NCBI RefSeq assembly: GCF_014174355.1
Contig: NZ_JABEQF010000001.1
Location: 427,843 to 491,842, forward strand
DNA from: Gluconacetobacter azotocaptans
Lineage (GTDB): Bacteria; Pseudomonadota; Alphaproteobacteria; Acetobacterales; Acetobacteraceae
Reading direction: 5' to 3'
Length of the DNA: 64,000 nt
Under the pieces are notes generated by a model that saw only the letters and a list, made by a program, of their open reading frames with translations, was not told the origin of the DNA and made no database searches. The stretch's first letter is position 1, and every line of letters starts with the position of its first letter. Below, in pieces: positions 34,742 to 44,118 of this stretch. The translations under genes and the position numbers were made by a program.

Positions 34742-35986
34742 CTATTCCGGGCGCACCAGCAAATGGTGCTTGCGGCCTGACGACAGCTTGATGGCGCCGT
34801 CCGTCAGGTCGGCGATCGAGATCACGGCGCCCTCGTCGCGCACCGGGATGTCGTTGACCCGTGCGCCGCCGCCCCGGATCAGGCGCCGGGCCTCGCCATT
34901 GCTGGCCGCCATGCCGCTTTCGACGAACAGGCGGAAGGCCGGAATTCCGGCCTCGAGCACGGCTGCCGGAATCGGGCGGGTGGGCAGGTCGGCCGGGGCC
35001 GCGCCTTCCTCGAACGTGCGGCGGGCGGCCTCGGCGGCGGCCTCGGCGGCGGCGCGGCCGTGACACAGGGCGGTGGCCTCGGTCGCCAGGATCTTCTTGG
35101 CCTCGTTGATCTCGGCATCCCGCAGGGCGGCCAGACGGTCGCATTCCGCCAGCGGCAGGTCGGTGAACAGGCGCAGGAAGCGGCCGACGTCCGCGTCCTC
35201 GGTATTGCGCCAGAACTGCCAGTATTCGAAGACCGGCAGCTTGTCCGCCGACAGCCAGACCGCCCCGCGTGCCGACTTGCCCATCTTGACGCCCGACGCG
35301 GTGGTCAGCAGCGGGGTCGTCAGGCCGAAGACCTGCTTCTGGTCGGTGCGGCGGACCAGGTCGATGCCCGATACGATGTTGCCCCACTGGTCGGACCCGC
35401 CCATCTGCAAGGTCACGCCCAGGGTGCGGTTCAGTTCGCGGAAATCGTAGGATTGCAGGATGGAATAGTTGAATTCCAGGAAGGTCAGTCCCTGTTCGCG
35501 TTCCAGCCGCGAGCGGACGGAATCGAACGACAGCATCCGGTTGACCGAAAAATGCACGCCGACGTCGCGCAGCAGGTCGATATAGGACAGCCGGTCCAGC
35601 CAGTCCGCGTTGTTTGCCAGCACCGCACCGTTGCTGTCGTCGGCAAAGGACAGGTACTGACGCAGGCTGCCTTCGATGCCGCGCAGATTGGCGGCGATGG
35701 TGTCGCCCGTCATCAGCATGCGCGCCTCCTCGCGGAACGAGGGGTCGCCGATTCGCGCGGTGCCACCGCCCAGCAGCGCCACCGGCCGGTGCCCGTGCTT
35801 CTGCAGCAGGCGCAGCATCATGATCTGGATCAGGCTGCCGACATGCAGGCTGTCGGCGGTGGGGTCGAAGCCGATATAGCCCGCCACCGGTCCGGCCTGC
35901 ATGGCGGCGTCCAGGGCCTCCATGTCCGTGCATTGGAAGATGAAGCCGCGCGCTTCGGCTTCCCGGAGGAATTCGCTCTGGGGCAT
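34742..35986 (-). CDS. tyrS: Tyrosyl-tRNA synthetase
   Basis: A 414-residue class I synthetase charging tRNA-Tyr. The HIGH-type motif is HVGS at 48-51. SYDF and GGSDQWGNI shape the tyrosine pocket. The KMSKS loop is KMGKS near 235. The C-terminal S4 RNA-binding domain (about 345-410) has [11 protein letters not shown]. This is the KMGKS-type TyrZ-like form common in alphaproteobacteria. Length is normal. Confidence 0.96.
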   Translation of the reverse strand: MPQSEFLREAEARGFIFQCTDMEALDAAMQAGPVAGYIGFDPTADSLHVGSLIQIMMLRLLQKHGHRPVALLGGGTARIGDPSFREEARMLMTGDTIAANLRGIEGSLRQYLSFADDSNGAVLANNADWLDRLSYIDLLRDVGVHFSVNRMLSFDSVRSRLEREQGLTFLEFNYSILQSYDFRELNRTLGVTLQMGGSDQWGNIVSGIDLVRRTDQKQVFGLTTPLLTTASGVKMGKSARGAVWLSADKLPVFEYWQFWRNTEDADVGRFLRLFTDLPLAECDRLAALRDAEINEAKKILATEATALCHGRAAAEAAAEAARRTFEEGAAPADLPTRPIPAAVLEAGIPAFRLFVESGMAASNGEARRLIRGGGARVNDIPVRDEGAVISIADLTDGAIKLSSGRKHHLLVRPE

Positions 35987-36167
35987 GATCGGTCACTCTG
36001 GTTTCGTATCGGGCCGGCCGGGGGCCGGAACGGGTCGCGCCATGCACTAGCACGCCCATCCGGCAACATGAACCCGGCAAGGACGCGGGCGGTGCGGGGC
36101 CGCCTGGCGGTACGAAACATCGAGCAGAGGCGGCCGAACGGGGCAGGTACCCGTCCGGCCGGCGGCG

Positions 36168-36833
36168 TCAGTCCGCGGCCAGAGCCAGCGCGCCGCGCGT
36201 CATGACGGAACCGACATGATCTTCCAGCGCGTCGGCCACCTGGTCGGCATGGTTGGCGAAGATGTGGTCGGCACCGGCGAAGATGCGATAATCGACGGCC
36301 ACGCCCTTCTGGGTGTTCAGCTTGTCGACCAGCTTGCGGATCGCGGGTTCCGGCACCAGTTCGTCGGCCTCGCCCGCGATCATCAGCCCGCCGCAGGGGC
36401 AGGGCGCGAGGAAGCCGAAATCGTAATGATTTGCCGGCGGCGCCACGCTGATCCAGCCGGTGATTTCCGGCCGGCGCATCAGCAGCTGCATGCCGACGAA
36501 CGCCCCGAACGAATAGCCCGCGATCCACAGGCCGCCGGCGTTCGGGTTGACCATCTGCATCCAGTCCAGCGCCGCCGCCGCATCGGAAATTTCGCCGATG
36601 CCGCCGTCGTAGCGACCCTGCGACCGGCCCACCCCACGCGAATTATATCGCATGACCGAGAAACCCATCTTCTCGAACGAGCGATACATCGCATAGGTGA
36701 TGCGGTTGTTCATCGTGCCGCCATGCAGCGGATGAGGGTGGAGCACGAGGGCGAGCGGCGCATTGGGCTCGCTCGAATGGTGATAACGTCCCTCCAGGCG
36801 GCCGTCAGGGCCGGCGAACATGACCTCAGGCAT
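36168..36833 (-). CDS. Alpha/beta hydrolase of the small serine-hydrolase (dienelactone-hydrolase-like) group
   Basis: A 221-residue alpha/beta hydrolase. It has the oxyanion region HPHPLHGGTMNN, the nucleophile elbow AGYSFGAFVG with Ser near 108, Asp in AGEADELVP and His in GADHIFANH, so the triad is complete. The family (YsgA/CocE-like small hydrolases) is widespread in alphaproteobacteria, often next to sulfur-metabolism cysteine desulfurase genes as here. Substrate is unknown and no signal peptide is present. Confidence 0.87.
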   Translation of the reverse strand: MPEVMFAGPDGRLEGRYHHSSEPNAPLALVLHPHPLHGGTMNNRITYAMYRSFEKMGFSVMRYNSRGVGRSQGRYDGGIGEISDAAAALDWMQMVNPNAGGLWIAGYSFGAFVGMQLLMRRPEITGWISVAPPANHYDFGFLAPCPCGGLMIAGEADELVPEPAIRKLVDKLNTQKGVAVDYRIFAGADHIFANHADQVADALEDHVGSVMTRGALALAAD

Positions 36834-37446
36834 TCGTATCCCGCGATGTGTCTCCCCGCGCCCATGGGCATGGCGACGGAGTTGTTACTGTTACGGCCTG
36901 CGGATGACGATGCCCCGTCATCCGTCGGCGAAGAGAAAACCCCCTCGGGCGCATCCGGAGGCAGGAGGCACGATCGGGCGGCCGGTTCACGTCAAACCTG
37001 ATTATTCCGGCACCGCCGGCCCGTGGAGGCCGGAAGTGCCTTGGGAATCATTTTTTTATTATTGTGGGGCAAGCCTCGGACCATTCAAAATGCTGGTTCG
37101 TCGGGCGTGGGATGCGTTCTTGTCAGTCATCGAAGGCTGGAGGGGTCAGGGTCGCGCGGACCGGTTGACTTCCAGCATGACATCGCCATAGTTCACTATC
37201 CCTTTTTTCAGGCTCCCCAGTCAGTTCCGCCATTGGTTTCGTGTCAGGCGGAATGGCGCGTTCAGCCGTGAAAACATGTATTTGCCCGGAAACCCGGCAG
37301 GTGCCGATGGGCCGGACAGTGACTGTATATAGCGATCCGAAATCGCCAATTACCAGATAAATCGTCTCGGATCGCCTCGGTCGACCTGTGCGGCGTCGGC
37401 ATGGCCCGGGGTGATCTGTCCCAGGCAGGAGGGGGCAAAGGCAAGG
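36834..37446. other. Intergenic region upstream of the cysteine desulfurase cluster
   Basis: About 600 bp without a convincing gene. It is less GC-rich than the surroundings, with a T-run near 37053. A 9-bp inverted repeat GCGATCCGA ... TCGGATCGC (about 37334-37374) lies roughly 70 bp before the first desulfurase gene and could be a regulator site or an RNA hairpin. No Rrf2/IscR-type motif is recognised. Confidence 0.4.
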
Positions 37447-38601
37447 ATGCGTGGCATGGACGACGGTTTTTCCTATTTCGACGCCAATGCGTCCGAACCC
37501 GTGCGCCCGGCGGCCCTGGCGGCGATGGCCGACGCGGCGGGCGTGGCAGGCAATCCGTCGTCGGTCCATCGCGCGGGCCGGCAGGCGCGCGCCATCCTCG
37601 AACAGGCGCGGGAAACGGTGGCCGCCCTGTTTGGCGGCCGGGCGGAGAACTGCGTCTTCACCTCCGGCGGGACCGAGGCCAACGTACTGGCGATTGCGGG
37701 CCTGGGGCGGGGCCGGTGCCTGCTGGCGGGTGCGACCGAGCATGACGCGGTGCGCGCTGCCGTGCCTGACGGCGCGGTCGTTCCGGTGGATGGCGACGGT
37801 GTCGCCCGCCTGGACGTGCTGGACCGCCTTCTGGCCGAAGGCGGCCCCGATCGCCCCGCGCTGGTCTGCCTGATGCTGGCGAACAACGAAGTCGGGACGA
37901 TCCAGCCGGTGGTCGACGCCGCGCGGATCTGCCGGGCGCACGGTGCGCTGCTGCATGTCGACGCGGTGCAGGCGGCGGGCCGGATTCCGGTGGACCTGGC
38001 CGCGCTGGGGGCGGACAGCATCGCGATTTCGGGGCATAAGTTCGGCGGCCCGAAAGGGGCGGGGGCGCTGCTGCTGTCCGGCGATGTCGTGCGGACCCTG
38101 CAGCCGATGATGGCCGGGGGCGGGCAGGAACAGGGGCGGCGCGGCGGCACCCCGGCGCTGCCCGCAATCGCGGCGCTGGCGGCGGCGGCGGCCGAGGCCG
38201 TACGGGACATGGCCGGCGGTGACGATGGCCCGGCGCAGTGGCGCGACGCGATCGACGACGCCGCGCGGGGGGGCGGGGCGGTCATCTGCGGCGGCGGGGG
38301 AGCGCGCCTGCCCAACACCACCATGCTCGCGCTGCCCGGACGCCGGGCGGAGACGCAGCTGATCGCGTTGGATCTGGCGGGGTTCTGCGTCTCGGCGGGG
38401 TCGGCCTGTTCGTCGGGCAAGGTCGCGCGGTCGCACGTGCTGGCGGCGATGGGGTTGGGCCCGCTGGCCGGCGAGGCGATTCGCGTCTCGCTGCCCTGGA
38501 CCACGCGCGCCGGAGACGTGACACGCTTCATCGCCGCCTATGCTGCGATGGCGGCGCGGTTGCCGGCCCGCGTCGCGGCGTCGGAGGAGGTACGGGCATG
38601 A
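37447..38601 (+). CDS. Cysteine desulfurase, NifS/IscS-like (first of tandem pair)
   Basis: A 384-residue class V PLP aminotransferase fold that strips sulfur from cysteine. It has FTSGGTEANVLAI, TEHDAVR with the His over PLP, LANNEVGTIQP, the PLP Lys near 197 in SGHKFGGPKGAGA, and catalytic Cys near 320 in SAGSACSSGK. It differs from the next gene by a shorter middle part, suggesting a specialised or partner paralogue. The start is ambiguous between ATG 37447 and 37456; the second has AAGGA at better spacing. Its stop overlaps the start of iscS (ATGA). Confidence 0.92.
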   Translation: MRGMDDGFSYFDANASEPVRPAALAAMADAAGVAGNPSSVHRAGRQARAILEQARETVAALFGGRAENCVFTSGGTEANVLAIAGLGRGRCLLAGATEHDAVRAAVPDGAVVPVDGDGVARLDVLDRLLAEGGPDRPALVCLMLANNEVGTIQPVVDAARICRAHGALLHVDAVQAAGRIPVDLAALGADSIAISGHKFGGPKGAGALLLSGDVVRTLQPMMAGGGQEQGRRGGTPALPAIAALAAAAAEAVRDMAGGDDGPAQWRDAIDDAARGGGAVICGGGGARLPNTTMLALPGRRAETQLIALDLAGFCVSAGSACSSGKVARSHVLAAMGLGPLAGEAIRVSLPWTTRAGDVTRFIAAYAAMAARLPARVAASEEVRA

Positions 38602-39833
38602 CGGCGGAACTTTATCTGGACTACCAGTCCACGACCCCGTGCGACCCGGCGGTGGTCCAGGCGATGTTGCCCTGGTTCACCACCGAATTCGGCAACCCGC
38701 ACAGCGCCGACCATGCGATGGGCCGGCGCGCGTGGGACGCGGTGGAGGCCGCGCGGGCCGAAGGCGCGGCCCTGCTGGGGGCCGACGCGCGGGAGGTCGT
38801 GTTCACCTCCGGCGCGACCGAGGCCAACAACATCGCCATCAAGGGCGCGGTGCGCCATCTGGCGGCCCGGGGCGATGCGCGTCGGCGGGTCGTCACCGTG
38901 GCGACCGAGCATAAATGCGTCCTGGAGGCCGTACGCGACCTGGCGGCGGAAGGGTTCGAACCGGTGGTCCTGCCGGTCGGCGCGGATGGGCGGCTGGACC
39001 CCGAAACCCTGCGCGCGGCGCTGGCGGTCCCGACCCTGCTGGTCAGCATCATGGCCGCCAATAACGAGACCGGCGTGCTGCACGACCTGGCGGCCCTGGC
39101 GCCGATCGTCCGGGCGGCCGGCGCGCTGCTGCACAGCGACGTGGCGCAGGCGGCGGGCAAAATAGCGCTGGACGTGCGGGCGATGGATTTCGACCTGGCG
39201 TCGGTGTCGGCGCACAAGCTGTACGGACCCAAGGGCGTGGGGGCGCTGTATGTCCGGCGGCGGCCGCGCGTGCGGCTGGCCCCGCTGTTCTCGGGCGGCG
39301 GGCAGGAGCGCGGGGTGCGCTCCGGCACCCTGCCGACGCCGCTGCTGGTGGGGTTCGGCGAAGCCTGCCGCATCGCGCGGGCCGGCCGGGTGGACGAGGC
39401 GCGGCGGACGGCCGCCCTGCGCGACGGCCTGCTGGCGCGGCTGCAGGCGGCGATGCCGGGGATCGTCGTCAACGGGTCGATGGCGCATCGCCTGCCGGCC
39501 AACCTCAACCTTCGCCTGCCCGACGTGCGGGCGCTGGACGTGATCGCCCGGGCCGGGGGGCTGTGCGTCTCGACCGGATCGGCGTGTTCGTCGGCCGAGT
39601 TGGTGCCGTCCTACGTGCTGACGGCGATGGGGCTGGATGCGGATGCGGCGGCGCGAAGCTTGCGTCTGGCCGTGGGACGCTATACCTCAGCCGCCGATAT
39701 GGATCGTGCGGCCGCGATCCTGTGCCGGGCGGTGGAGGATGTCCGCGCGGCGGGACGGGAGCGCGCCGCCCAATCCACCGATGACGGTTCCACCCAAGAC
39801 GATACGGCCAGGATAGCAGAATGCCGCACATGA
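38598..39833 (+). CDS. iscS: Cysteine desulfurase IscS
   Basis: A 411-residue cysteine desulfurase supplying sulfur for Fe-S clusters and tRNA thiolation. It has [48 protein letters not shown] Lys near 206 in [30 protein letters not shown], and catalytic Cys near 331 in [18 protein letters not shown] precedes the ATG. The C-terminal 25 residues (Gln/Asp/Ser/Thr-rich) extend beyond a usual IscS and overlap the ferredoxin start. Confidence 0.95.
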   Translation: MTAELYLDYQSTTPCDPAVVQAMLPWFTTEFGNPHSADHAMGRRAWDAVEAARAEGAALLGADAREVVFTSGATEANNIAIKGAVRHLAARGDARRRVVTVATEHKCVLEAVRDLAAEGFEPVVLPVGADGRLDPETLRAALAVPTLLVSIMAANNETGVLHDLAALAPIVRAAGALLHSDVAQAAGKIALDVRAMDFDLASVSAHKLYGPKGVGALYVRRRPRVRLAPLFSGGGQERGVRSGTLPTPLLVGFGEACRIARAGRVDEARRTAALRDGLLARLQAAMPGIVVNGSMAHRLPANLNLRLPDVRALDVIARAGGLCVSTGSACSSAELVPSYVLTAMGLDADAAARSLRLAVGRYTSAADMDRAAAILCRAVEDVRAAGRERAAQSTDDGSTQDDTARIAECRT

Positions 39834-40135
39834 TTTTCATCGAGAGCGACGGTACGCGTCGCGAGGTCGACGCCCCGCTGGGCCTCTCGGTCCTCGAGAT
39901 CGCGCACAAGCACGGGGTCGATCTGGAAGGCGCGTGCGAAGGGTCGCTGGCCTGCGCGACCTGCCACGTCGTCGTCGATCCCGACTGGGCGCCGAAGCTG
40001 GCCGCGCCGACCGAGGACGAGGAAGACATGCTGGACCTGGCCTTCGGGCTGGAGAAGACGTCGCGCCTCGGCTGCCAGATCGTCATGACCGATGCGCTGG
40101 ACGGGCTGGTCGTGCGCCTGCCGCGTACGGCCTGA
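39821..40135 (+). CDS. fdx: [2Fe-2S] ferredoxin, ISC type
   Basis: A 104-residue adrenodoxin-type ferredoxin. Cys39, Cys45, Cys48 and Cys85 are in [11 protein letters not shown] and RLGCQI, the usual cluster ligands. It provides electrons for Fe-S cluster assembly with IscS. The first ATG lies inside the end of iscS (13-bp overlap); the second ATG three codons on is also possible. mnmA follows after 24 nt. Confidence 0.95.
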   Translation: MPHMIFIESDGTRREVDAPLGLSVLEIAHKHGVDLEGACEGSLACATCHVVVDPDWAPKLAAPTEDEEDMLDLAFGLEKTSRLGCQIVMTDALDGLVVRLPRTA

Positions 40136-40159
40136 GGCACAAGCAGAAGGGGCCTGCCC

Positions 40160-41239
40160 ATGCGAATCATGGTCGCCATGTCCGGCGGCGTGGACAGCAG
40201 CGTCGTCGCGGCCCGGCTGGTGGCCGAAGGCCACGAGGTCTTCGGCGCGACGCTTCAGCTGTATGATTCGCGTGACAGCGGGCGCAAGGGCGCGTGCTGC
40301 GCGGGGCGGGACATCCACGACGCCCGACGCGTCGCCGACAAGCTGGGCATTCCCCATTACGTCATCGACGCCGAAAGCCGCTTCCGCCAGAGCGTGATCG
40401 AGAATTTCGCGGATGCTTATGCCGGGGGCGAAACCCCGGTGCCCTGCGTCGCCTGCAACCAGGGCGTGAAATTCACCGACCTTCTGGGCATGGCGCGCGA
40501 CCTGGGGGCGGACGCGATGGCCACCGGCCATTACGTGCGCCGCACCGAGGGGCCGGACGGCCCCGAACTGCACCGGCCCGTGGATGCGGACCGCGACCAG
40601 TCCTGGTTCCTGTTCGCCACCACGCGGGCGCAGCTCGATTTCCTGCGCTTTCCGCTGGGCGACCTGCCGGACAAGGCCGCAGTGCGGGCCGAGGCCGAAC
40701 GGTTCGGCCTGGCCGTCGCCGCCAAGCCCGACAGCCAGGATCTGTGCTTCGTGCCCGATGGGTCCTATGCCGCGCTGGTCGAGAAGCTGCGCCCCGACAT
40801 GGCGGGCGGGGGCGAGATCGTGGACGCCGGGGGCCAGGTGGTCGGACGGCATGACGGCGTCACCCGATTCACGGTCGGGCAGAGCCGCCGGCTGGGGGCG
40901 GCCGCGATGCGCGACGGCGCGCGGCAGATGGTGGTGGGCATCGAGCCCGCGACGCGGCGCGTGGTGATCGGCCCCCGGGCCGGCAGCGCGGTGCGGGACA
41001 TGACGCTGCGGGACATGAACTGGCTGATCGCGCCGCCCGAGGGCGATCTGCGCTGCAAGGTGCAGATCCGCGCCCGCGAAATCGCGCGCGAGGCCGTCGT
41101 GCGGCGGACGCCGGACGGCGCCACGGTGGTGCTGGACGAGGCCGCGCTGCCGGCCCCGGGGCAGGCCTGCGTGCTGTATGACGGCAGCCGGGTCCTGGGC
41201 GGCGGGTTCATTCGGCGGCGCGAGACGCAGGCGGCCTGA
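40160..41239 (+). CDS. mnmA: tRNA-specific 2-thiouridylase MnmA
   Basis: A 359-residue enzyme that thiolates U34 of tRNA-Lys, -Glu and -Gln. It has PP-loop SGGVDSS at 8-14, catalytic Cys near 99 in VPCVACN, and the second Cys near 196 in SQDLCFVP. C-terminal beta domains with GQSRRLG follow. Placement directly after iscS and fdx matches a sulfur-relay role: the desulfurase supplies persulfide to MnmA. The Tus relay proteins of enterobacteria are not present here. Confidence 0.96.
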   Translation: MRIMVAMSGGVDSSVVAARLVAEGHEVFGATLQLYDSRDSGRKGACCAGRDIHDARRVADKLGIPHYVIDAESRFRQSVIENFADAYAGGETPVPCVACNQGVKFTDLLGMARDLGADAMATGHYVRRTEGPDGPELHRPVDADRDQSWFLFATTRAQLDFLRFPLGDLPDKAAVRAEAERFGLAVAAKPDSQDLCFVPDGSYAALVEKLRPDMAGGGEIVDAGGQVVGRHDGVTRFTVGQSRRLGAAAMRDGARQMVVGIEPATRRVVIGPRAGSAVRDMTLRDMNWLIAPPEGDLRCKVQIRAREIAREAVVRRTPDGATVVLDEAALPAPGQACVLYDGSRVLGGGFIRRRETQAA

Positions 41240-41268
41240 AAGGCCTGGCGCAAGACATGGGGGACGAC

Positions 41269-41937
41269 ATGACGGACGGCAGACTGGTCATCGGAACACG
41301 GCGCTATTCGTCCTGGTCGCTGCGGGGCTGGCTGGTCGTCCGGGCGGCGGGTCTGGATGTCGAGGAAATCGTGATCCCCATCGCCGGCGGCGGGGGCACG
41401 GCCGGGATCAAGGCGGTGTCGCCCAACGGGCTGGTGCCGTACCTGGAACATCGGGGCGCGCGGGTCTGGGAAAGCCTGGCGATCGGCGAATATTGCGCGG
41501 AAATCGCGCCGGCCCTGTGGCCGTCCGACCGGGTGGTGCGCGCCCAGGCCCGCAGCATCGCGGCGGAAATGCATGCGGGCTTTCGCGCGCTGCGCATCGC
41601 CATGCCGATGAACCTGGGCCGCGACGCCCGCCCCCTGGCCGACGGGCTGACGCCCGAGGTCGTGGCCGACATCGCGCGGATCGACGCGATCTGGTCCGAA
41701 ACCCGGGCGGCCTTCGGGGCAGGGGGGCCTTATCTGTTCGGGTCCGTCCTGACGGTGGCCGATGCGATGTACGCGCCGATCGTCGCCCGCTTCCTGTCCT
41801 ACGGCGTGGCGTTGTCGCCGCCGGCGGCGGAGTACGCGGCGGCGTTGCGGGCGCATCCGCTGATGGTGCAATGGTATGCCGAAGCGGCGGCGGAGCCGGA
41901 ATCCTGGCGGCTCGACCGTTACGAATCCGTTCCCTGA
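41269..41937 (+). CDS. Glutathione S-transferase family protein
   Basis: A 222-residue GST-fold protein. The N-terminal thioredoxin-like domain begins LVIGTRRYSSWSLRGWLVVRAAG and has VSPNGLVPYLEH plus the glutathione-binding WESLAIGEY. The all-helical C-terminal half ends with PLMVQWYAEAAAEPESW. This YSSWSLR subtype is common in proteobacteria and of unknown substrate. ATG 41269 has GGGGGA at good spacing; an ATG 12 bases upstream lacks it. It follows mnmA closely. Confidence 0.9.
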   Translation: MTDGRLVIGTRRYSSWSLRGWLVVRAAGLDVEEIVIPIAGGGGTAGIKAVSPNGLVPYLEHRGARVWESLAIGEYCAEIAPALWPSDRVVRAQARSIAAEMHAGFRALRIAMPMNLGRDARPLADGLTPEVVADIARIDAIWSETRAAFGAGGPYLFGSVLTVADAMYAPIVARFLSYGVALSPPAAEYAAALRAHPLMVQWYAEAAAEPESWRLDRYESVP

Positions 41938-41944
41938 TGGGCGT

Positions 41945-43039
41945 ATGGACAGACGCCCGGTCGTAACGGTTCTGCCCCCGCGCGAGCAGTTCGCGCCCGG
42001 GCGGGCCGGGGCGATCAGCCTGCTGGTGCATCGCCTGGCCGGCCCGGACGACGTGGTCGTGGGCGGGAAGGTCGATGGGCCGTTCGGCGACGTGACGTTC
42101 GCTCCGGCTATTCCCTCGTTCTGGGACGGCGGGCGCTATGTCGCCGCCGTCGCCCGGACCATCCGGCCCCTGCGCCCGGCGATGATCGAGGTGCACAACC
42201 GCCCCGATGTCGCCCTGGCACTGGCCCGGCGTTTCGCCTCACTGCCCATGATGCTGGTCCTGCACAACGACCCGCAGGCGATGCGCCAGGCCGGAACGCC
42301 GGGGCAGCGTGCGGCGATCCTGCGGCGCATGCGCGTCGTCACGGTGTCCGGCTGGCTGCGCGACCGGTTTCTGGACGGGGTGCCCGCACCGCGCCAGCCT
42401 GTGGAGGTGGCGCCGAACTGCATCGACCTGGCGGCGCTGCCTCCCCCCGTCCCCCTCGCGGAGCGGGAGCGGACTATCCTGTTCGCCGGCCGGGTGGTGG
42501 TGGACAAGGGGGCGGATGCGTTCGTCGCGGCCTGTGCCGCCCTGCTGCCGGGCCTGCCGGGCTGGCGGGCGGAGATGATCGGCGCCGACCGTTTCGGCCC
42601 GGACTCGCCCGAAACCCCGTTCCTGGCCGATCTGCGTCCGCGCGCGCGCGCGGCGGGGGTCGAGATGGCGGGCTACCAGCCGCATGATCGGGTGCTGGCG
42701 GCGATGGCCCGGGCCGCCATCGTCGTGGTGCCCAGCCGGTGGCCGGAACCCTTCGGCCTGACGGCGCTGGAGGCCATGGCCTGTGGTGCGGCGCTGGTGG
42801 CGTCGCCGCGCGGCGGTCTGGCGGAGGTGGTGGGCGATGCCGCCCTGCTGGCCGATCCGGACCCTGTGGCGGGCCTGACCGAGGCGATCGGGCGCCTGGC
42901 GGGGGCGGAGGCATTGCGCGCCGACCTGTCGCACCGGGGGTTGGCGCGGGCGCGGGGCTTCGCACGTCCGGCCGCGCGCGCGCGGCTGGAGGATCTGCGC
43001 CGGACCTGCATCGAGGTGGGCCCTGGGCCGGGCGCATGA
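41945..43039 (+). CDS. Glycosyltransferase family 4
   Basis: A 364-residue GT-B transferase. The N-terminal acceptor domain has PGRAGAISLLVHRLAG and EVHNRPDVALALARRF. The C-terminal domain has LFAGRVVVDKGADAF, VVPSRWPEPFGLTALEAMACG and GLAEVVGDAALL. It likely transfers a hexose to a surface glycan. The closest analogues act on lipopolysaccharide core or exopolysaccharide. It is only 7 nt after the GST stop. Donor and acceptor cannot be read from sequence. Confidence 0.87.
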   Translation: MDRRPVVTVLPPREQFAPGRAGAISLLVHRLAGPDDVVVGGKVDGPFGDVTFAPAIPSFWDGGRYVAAVARTIRPLRPAMIEVHNRPDVALALARRFASLPMMLVLHNDPQAMRQAGTPGQRAAILRRMRVVTVSGWLRDRFLDGVPAPRQPVEVAPNCIDLAALPPPVPLAERERTILFAGRVVVDKGADAFVAACAALLPGLPGWRAEMIGADRFGPDSPETPFLADLRPRARAAGVEMAGYQPHDRVLAAMARAAIVVVPSRWPEPFGLTALEAMACGAALVASPRGGLAEVVGDAALLADPDPVAGLTEAIGRLAGAEALRADLSHRGLARARGFARPAARARLEDLRRTCIEVGPGPGA

Positions 43040-43119
43040 GGTTTCCGCCTCGGGGGGATGGGACCGGCGGCCCGGCGGGCCTATATGCAGGAACGATTGG
43101 ACGCATGACAGGAGAACAC

Positions 43120-44118
43120 ATGTCTGAGACCCAGCAGGCGCCGCAGGGCGGGGCCAGTGACGGGCGGGTGCCGGTTACGGTGCTGACCGGCTTTCTGGGC
43201 GCGGGGAAGACCACGCTGCTCAACCACATCCTGACGGCCGAGCATGGACGGAAATACGCTGTCGTCATCAACGAGTTCGGGGAGCTCGGCGTGGACAACG
43301 ACCTCGTGGTGGATGCCGACGAGGAAGTGTTCGAGATGAATAACGGCTGCATCTGCTGCACCGTGCGGGGCGACCTGATCCGCATCCTGGGCAGCCTGAT
43401 GAAGCGGCGGGGGAAGTTCGACGGCATCATCGTCGAGACCACCGGCCTGGCCGATCCGGCCCCGGTCGCGCAGACCTTCTTCGTGGACGAGGACGTGCGC
43501 GGCAAGACGCGGCTGGATGCTGTGGTGACCGTCGTGGACGCCCTGAACGTACTCCAGACGCTGGACGAGAGCCCCGAGGCGGTGAACCAGATCGCTTTCG
43601 CCGACGTCATTATCCTGAACAAGACCGACCTGGTGGACGAGGTCGCGATCGCGACCATCGAATCGCGCATTCGCGCCATCAACGCGGTGGCGCGCCTGCA
43701 TCGCGCGCAGCGCGGCGACGTGGCGCTGACCGACGTGCTGGACCAGGGCGGGTTCGATCTGCAACGCGCACTGCAGCACGCGCCGCGCTTTCTGGAAGAC
43801 ACCAGCCACAGCCACGAGGAAGGCGTGACCTCGATGTCCTATGAAATCGAGGAACCGCTGGATGCGGCCAAATTCCAGGCCTGGATCGGCGCGCTGCTGC
43901 AGGAGCAGGGGGCCGATATCCTGCGGGCCAAGGGCATCCTGAACTACGCGGGCGAGGATCGGCGCTTCGCCTTCCAGGCCGTGCACATGATGGCCGATGG
44001 CGATTTCATCGGACCCTGGAAGGACGGCGAAAAGCGGGAATCCCGCCTGGTCTTCATCGGCCGCAACCTCAATCGCCCGCGCCTGCGTCGCGGCTTCGAA
44101 AGCTGTCGCGCGCAATGA
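43120..44118 (+). CDS. CobW/COG0523-type metal-chaperone GTPase
   Basis: A 332-residue G3E GTPase. It has Walker A GFLGAGKTT (24-32), the metal-binding CxCC motif in NNGCICCTV (Cys77, 79, 80), VETTGLADP and ILNKTDLV, plus a C-terminal CobW domain. A His-bearing HSHEEG segment lies before it. No cobalamin genes are near. The partner WD40 gene and nearby CDF exporters suggest zinc trafficking (inference). AGGAG six bases before ATG 43120 is decisive; an ATG 15 bases upstream is poorer. The stop overlaps the WD40 start (ATGA). Confidence 0.92.
   Translation: MSETQQAPQGGASDGRVPVTVLTGFLGAGKTTLLNHILTAEHGRKYAVVINEFGELGVDNDLVVDADEEVFEMNNGCICCTVRGDLIRILGSLMKRRGKFDGIIVETTGLADPAPVAQTFFVDEDVRGKTRLDAVVTVVDALNVLQTLDESPEAVNQIAFADVIILNKTDLVDEVAIATIESRIRAINAVARLHRAQRGDVALTDVLDQGGFDLQRALQHAPRFLEDTSHSHEEGVTSMSYEIEEPLDAAKFQAWIGALLQEQGADILRAKGILNYAGEDRRFAFQAVHMMADGDFIGPWKDGEKRESRLVFIGRNLNRPRLRRGFESCRAQ

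Noticed and set aside
37447..39833. nifS-type genes as part of a nitrogen-fixation cluster
   Set aside because: No nif structural or regulatory genes are near; fdx and mnmA indicate housekeeping sulfur transfer.
43120..44118. CobW as a cobalamin-synthesis gene
   Set aside because: No cob genes are near, and the CxCC motif plus WD40 partner fits the wider COG0523 metal-chaperone group better.
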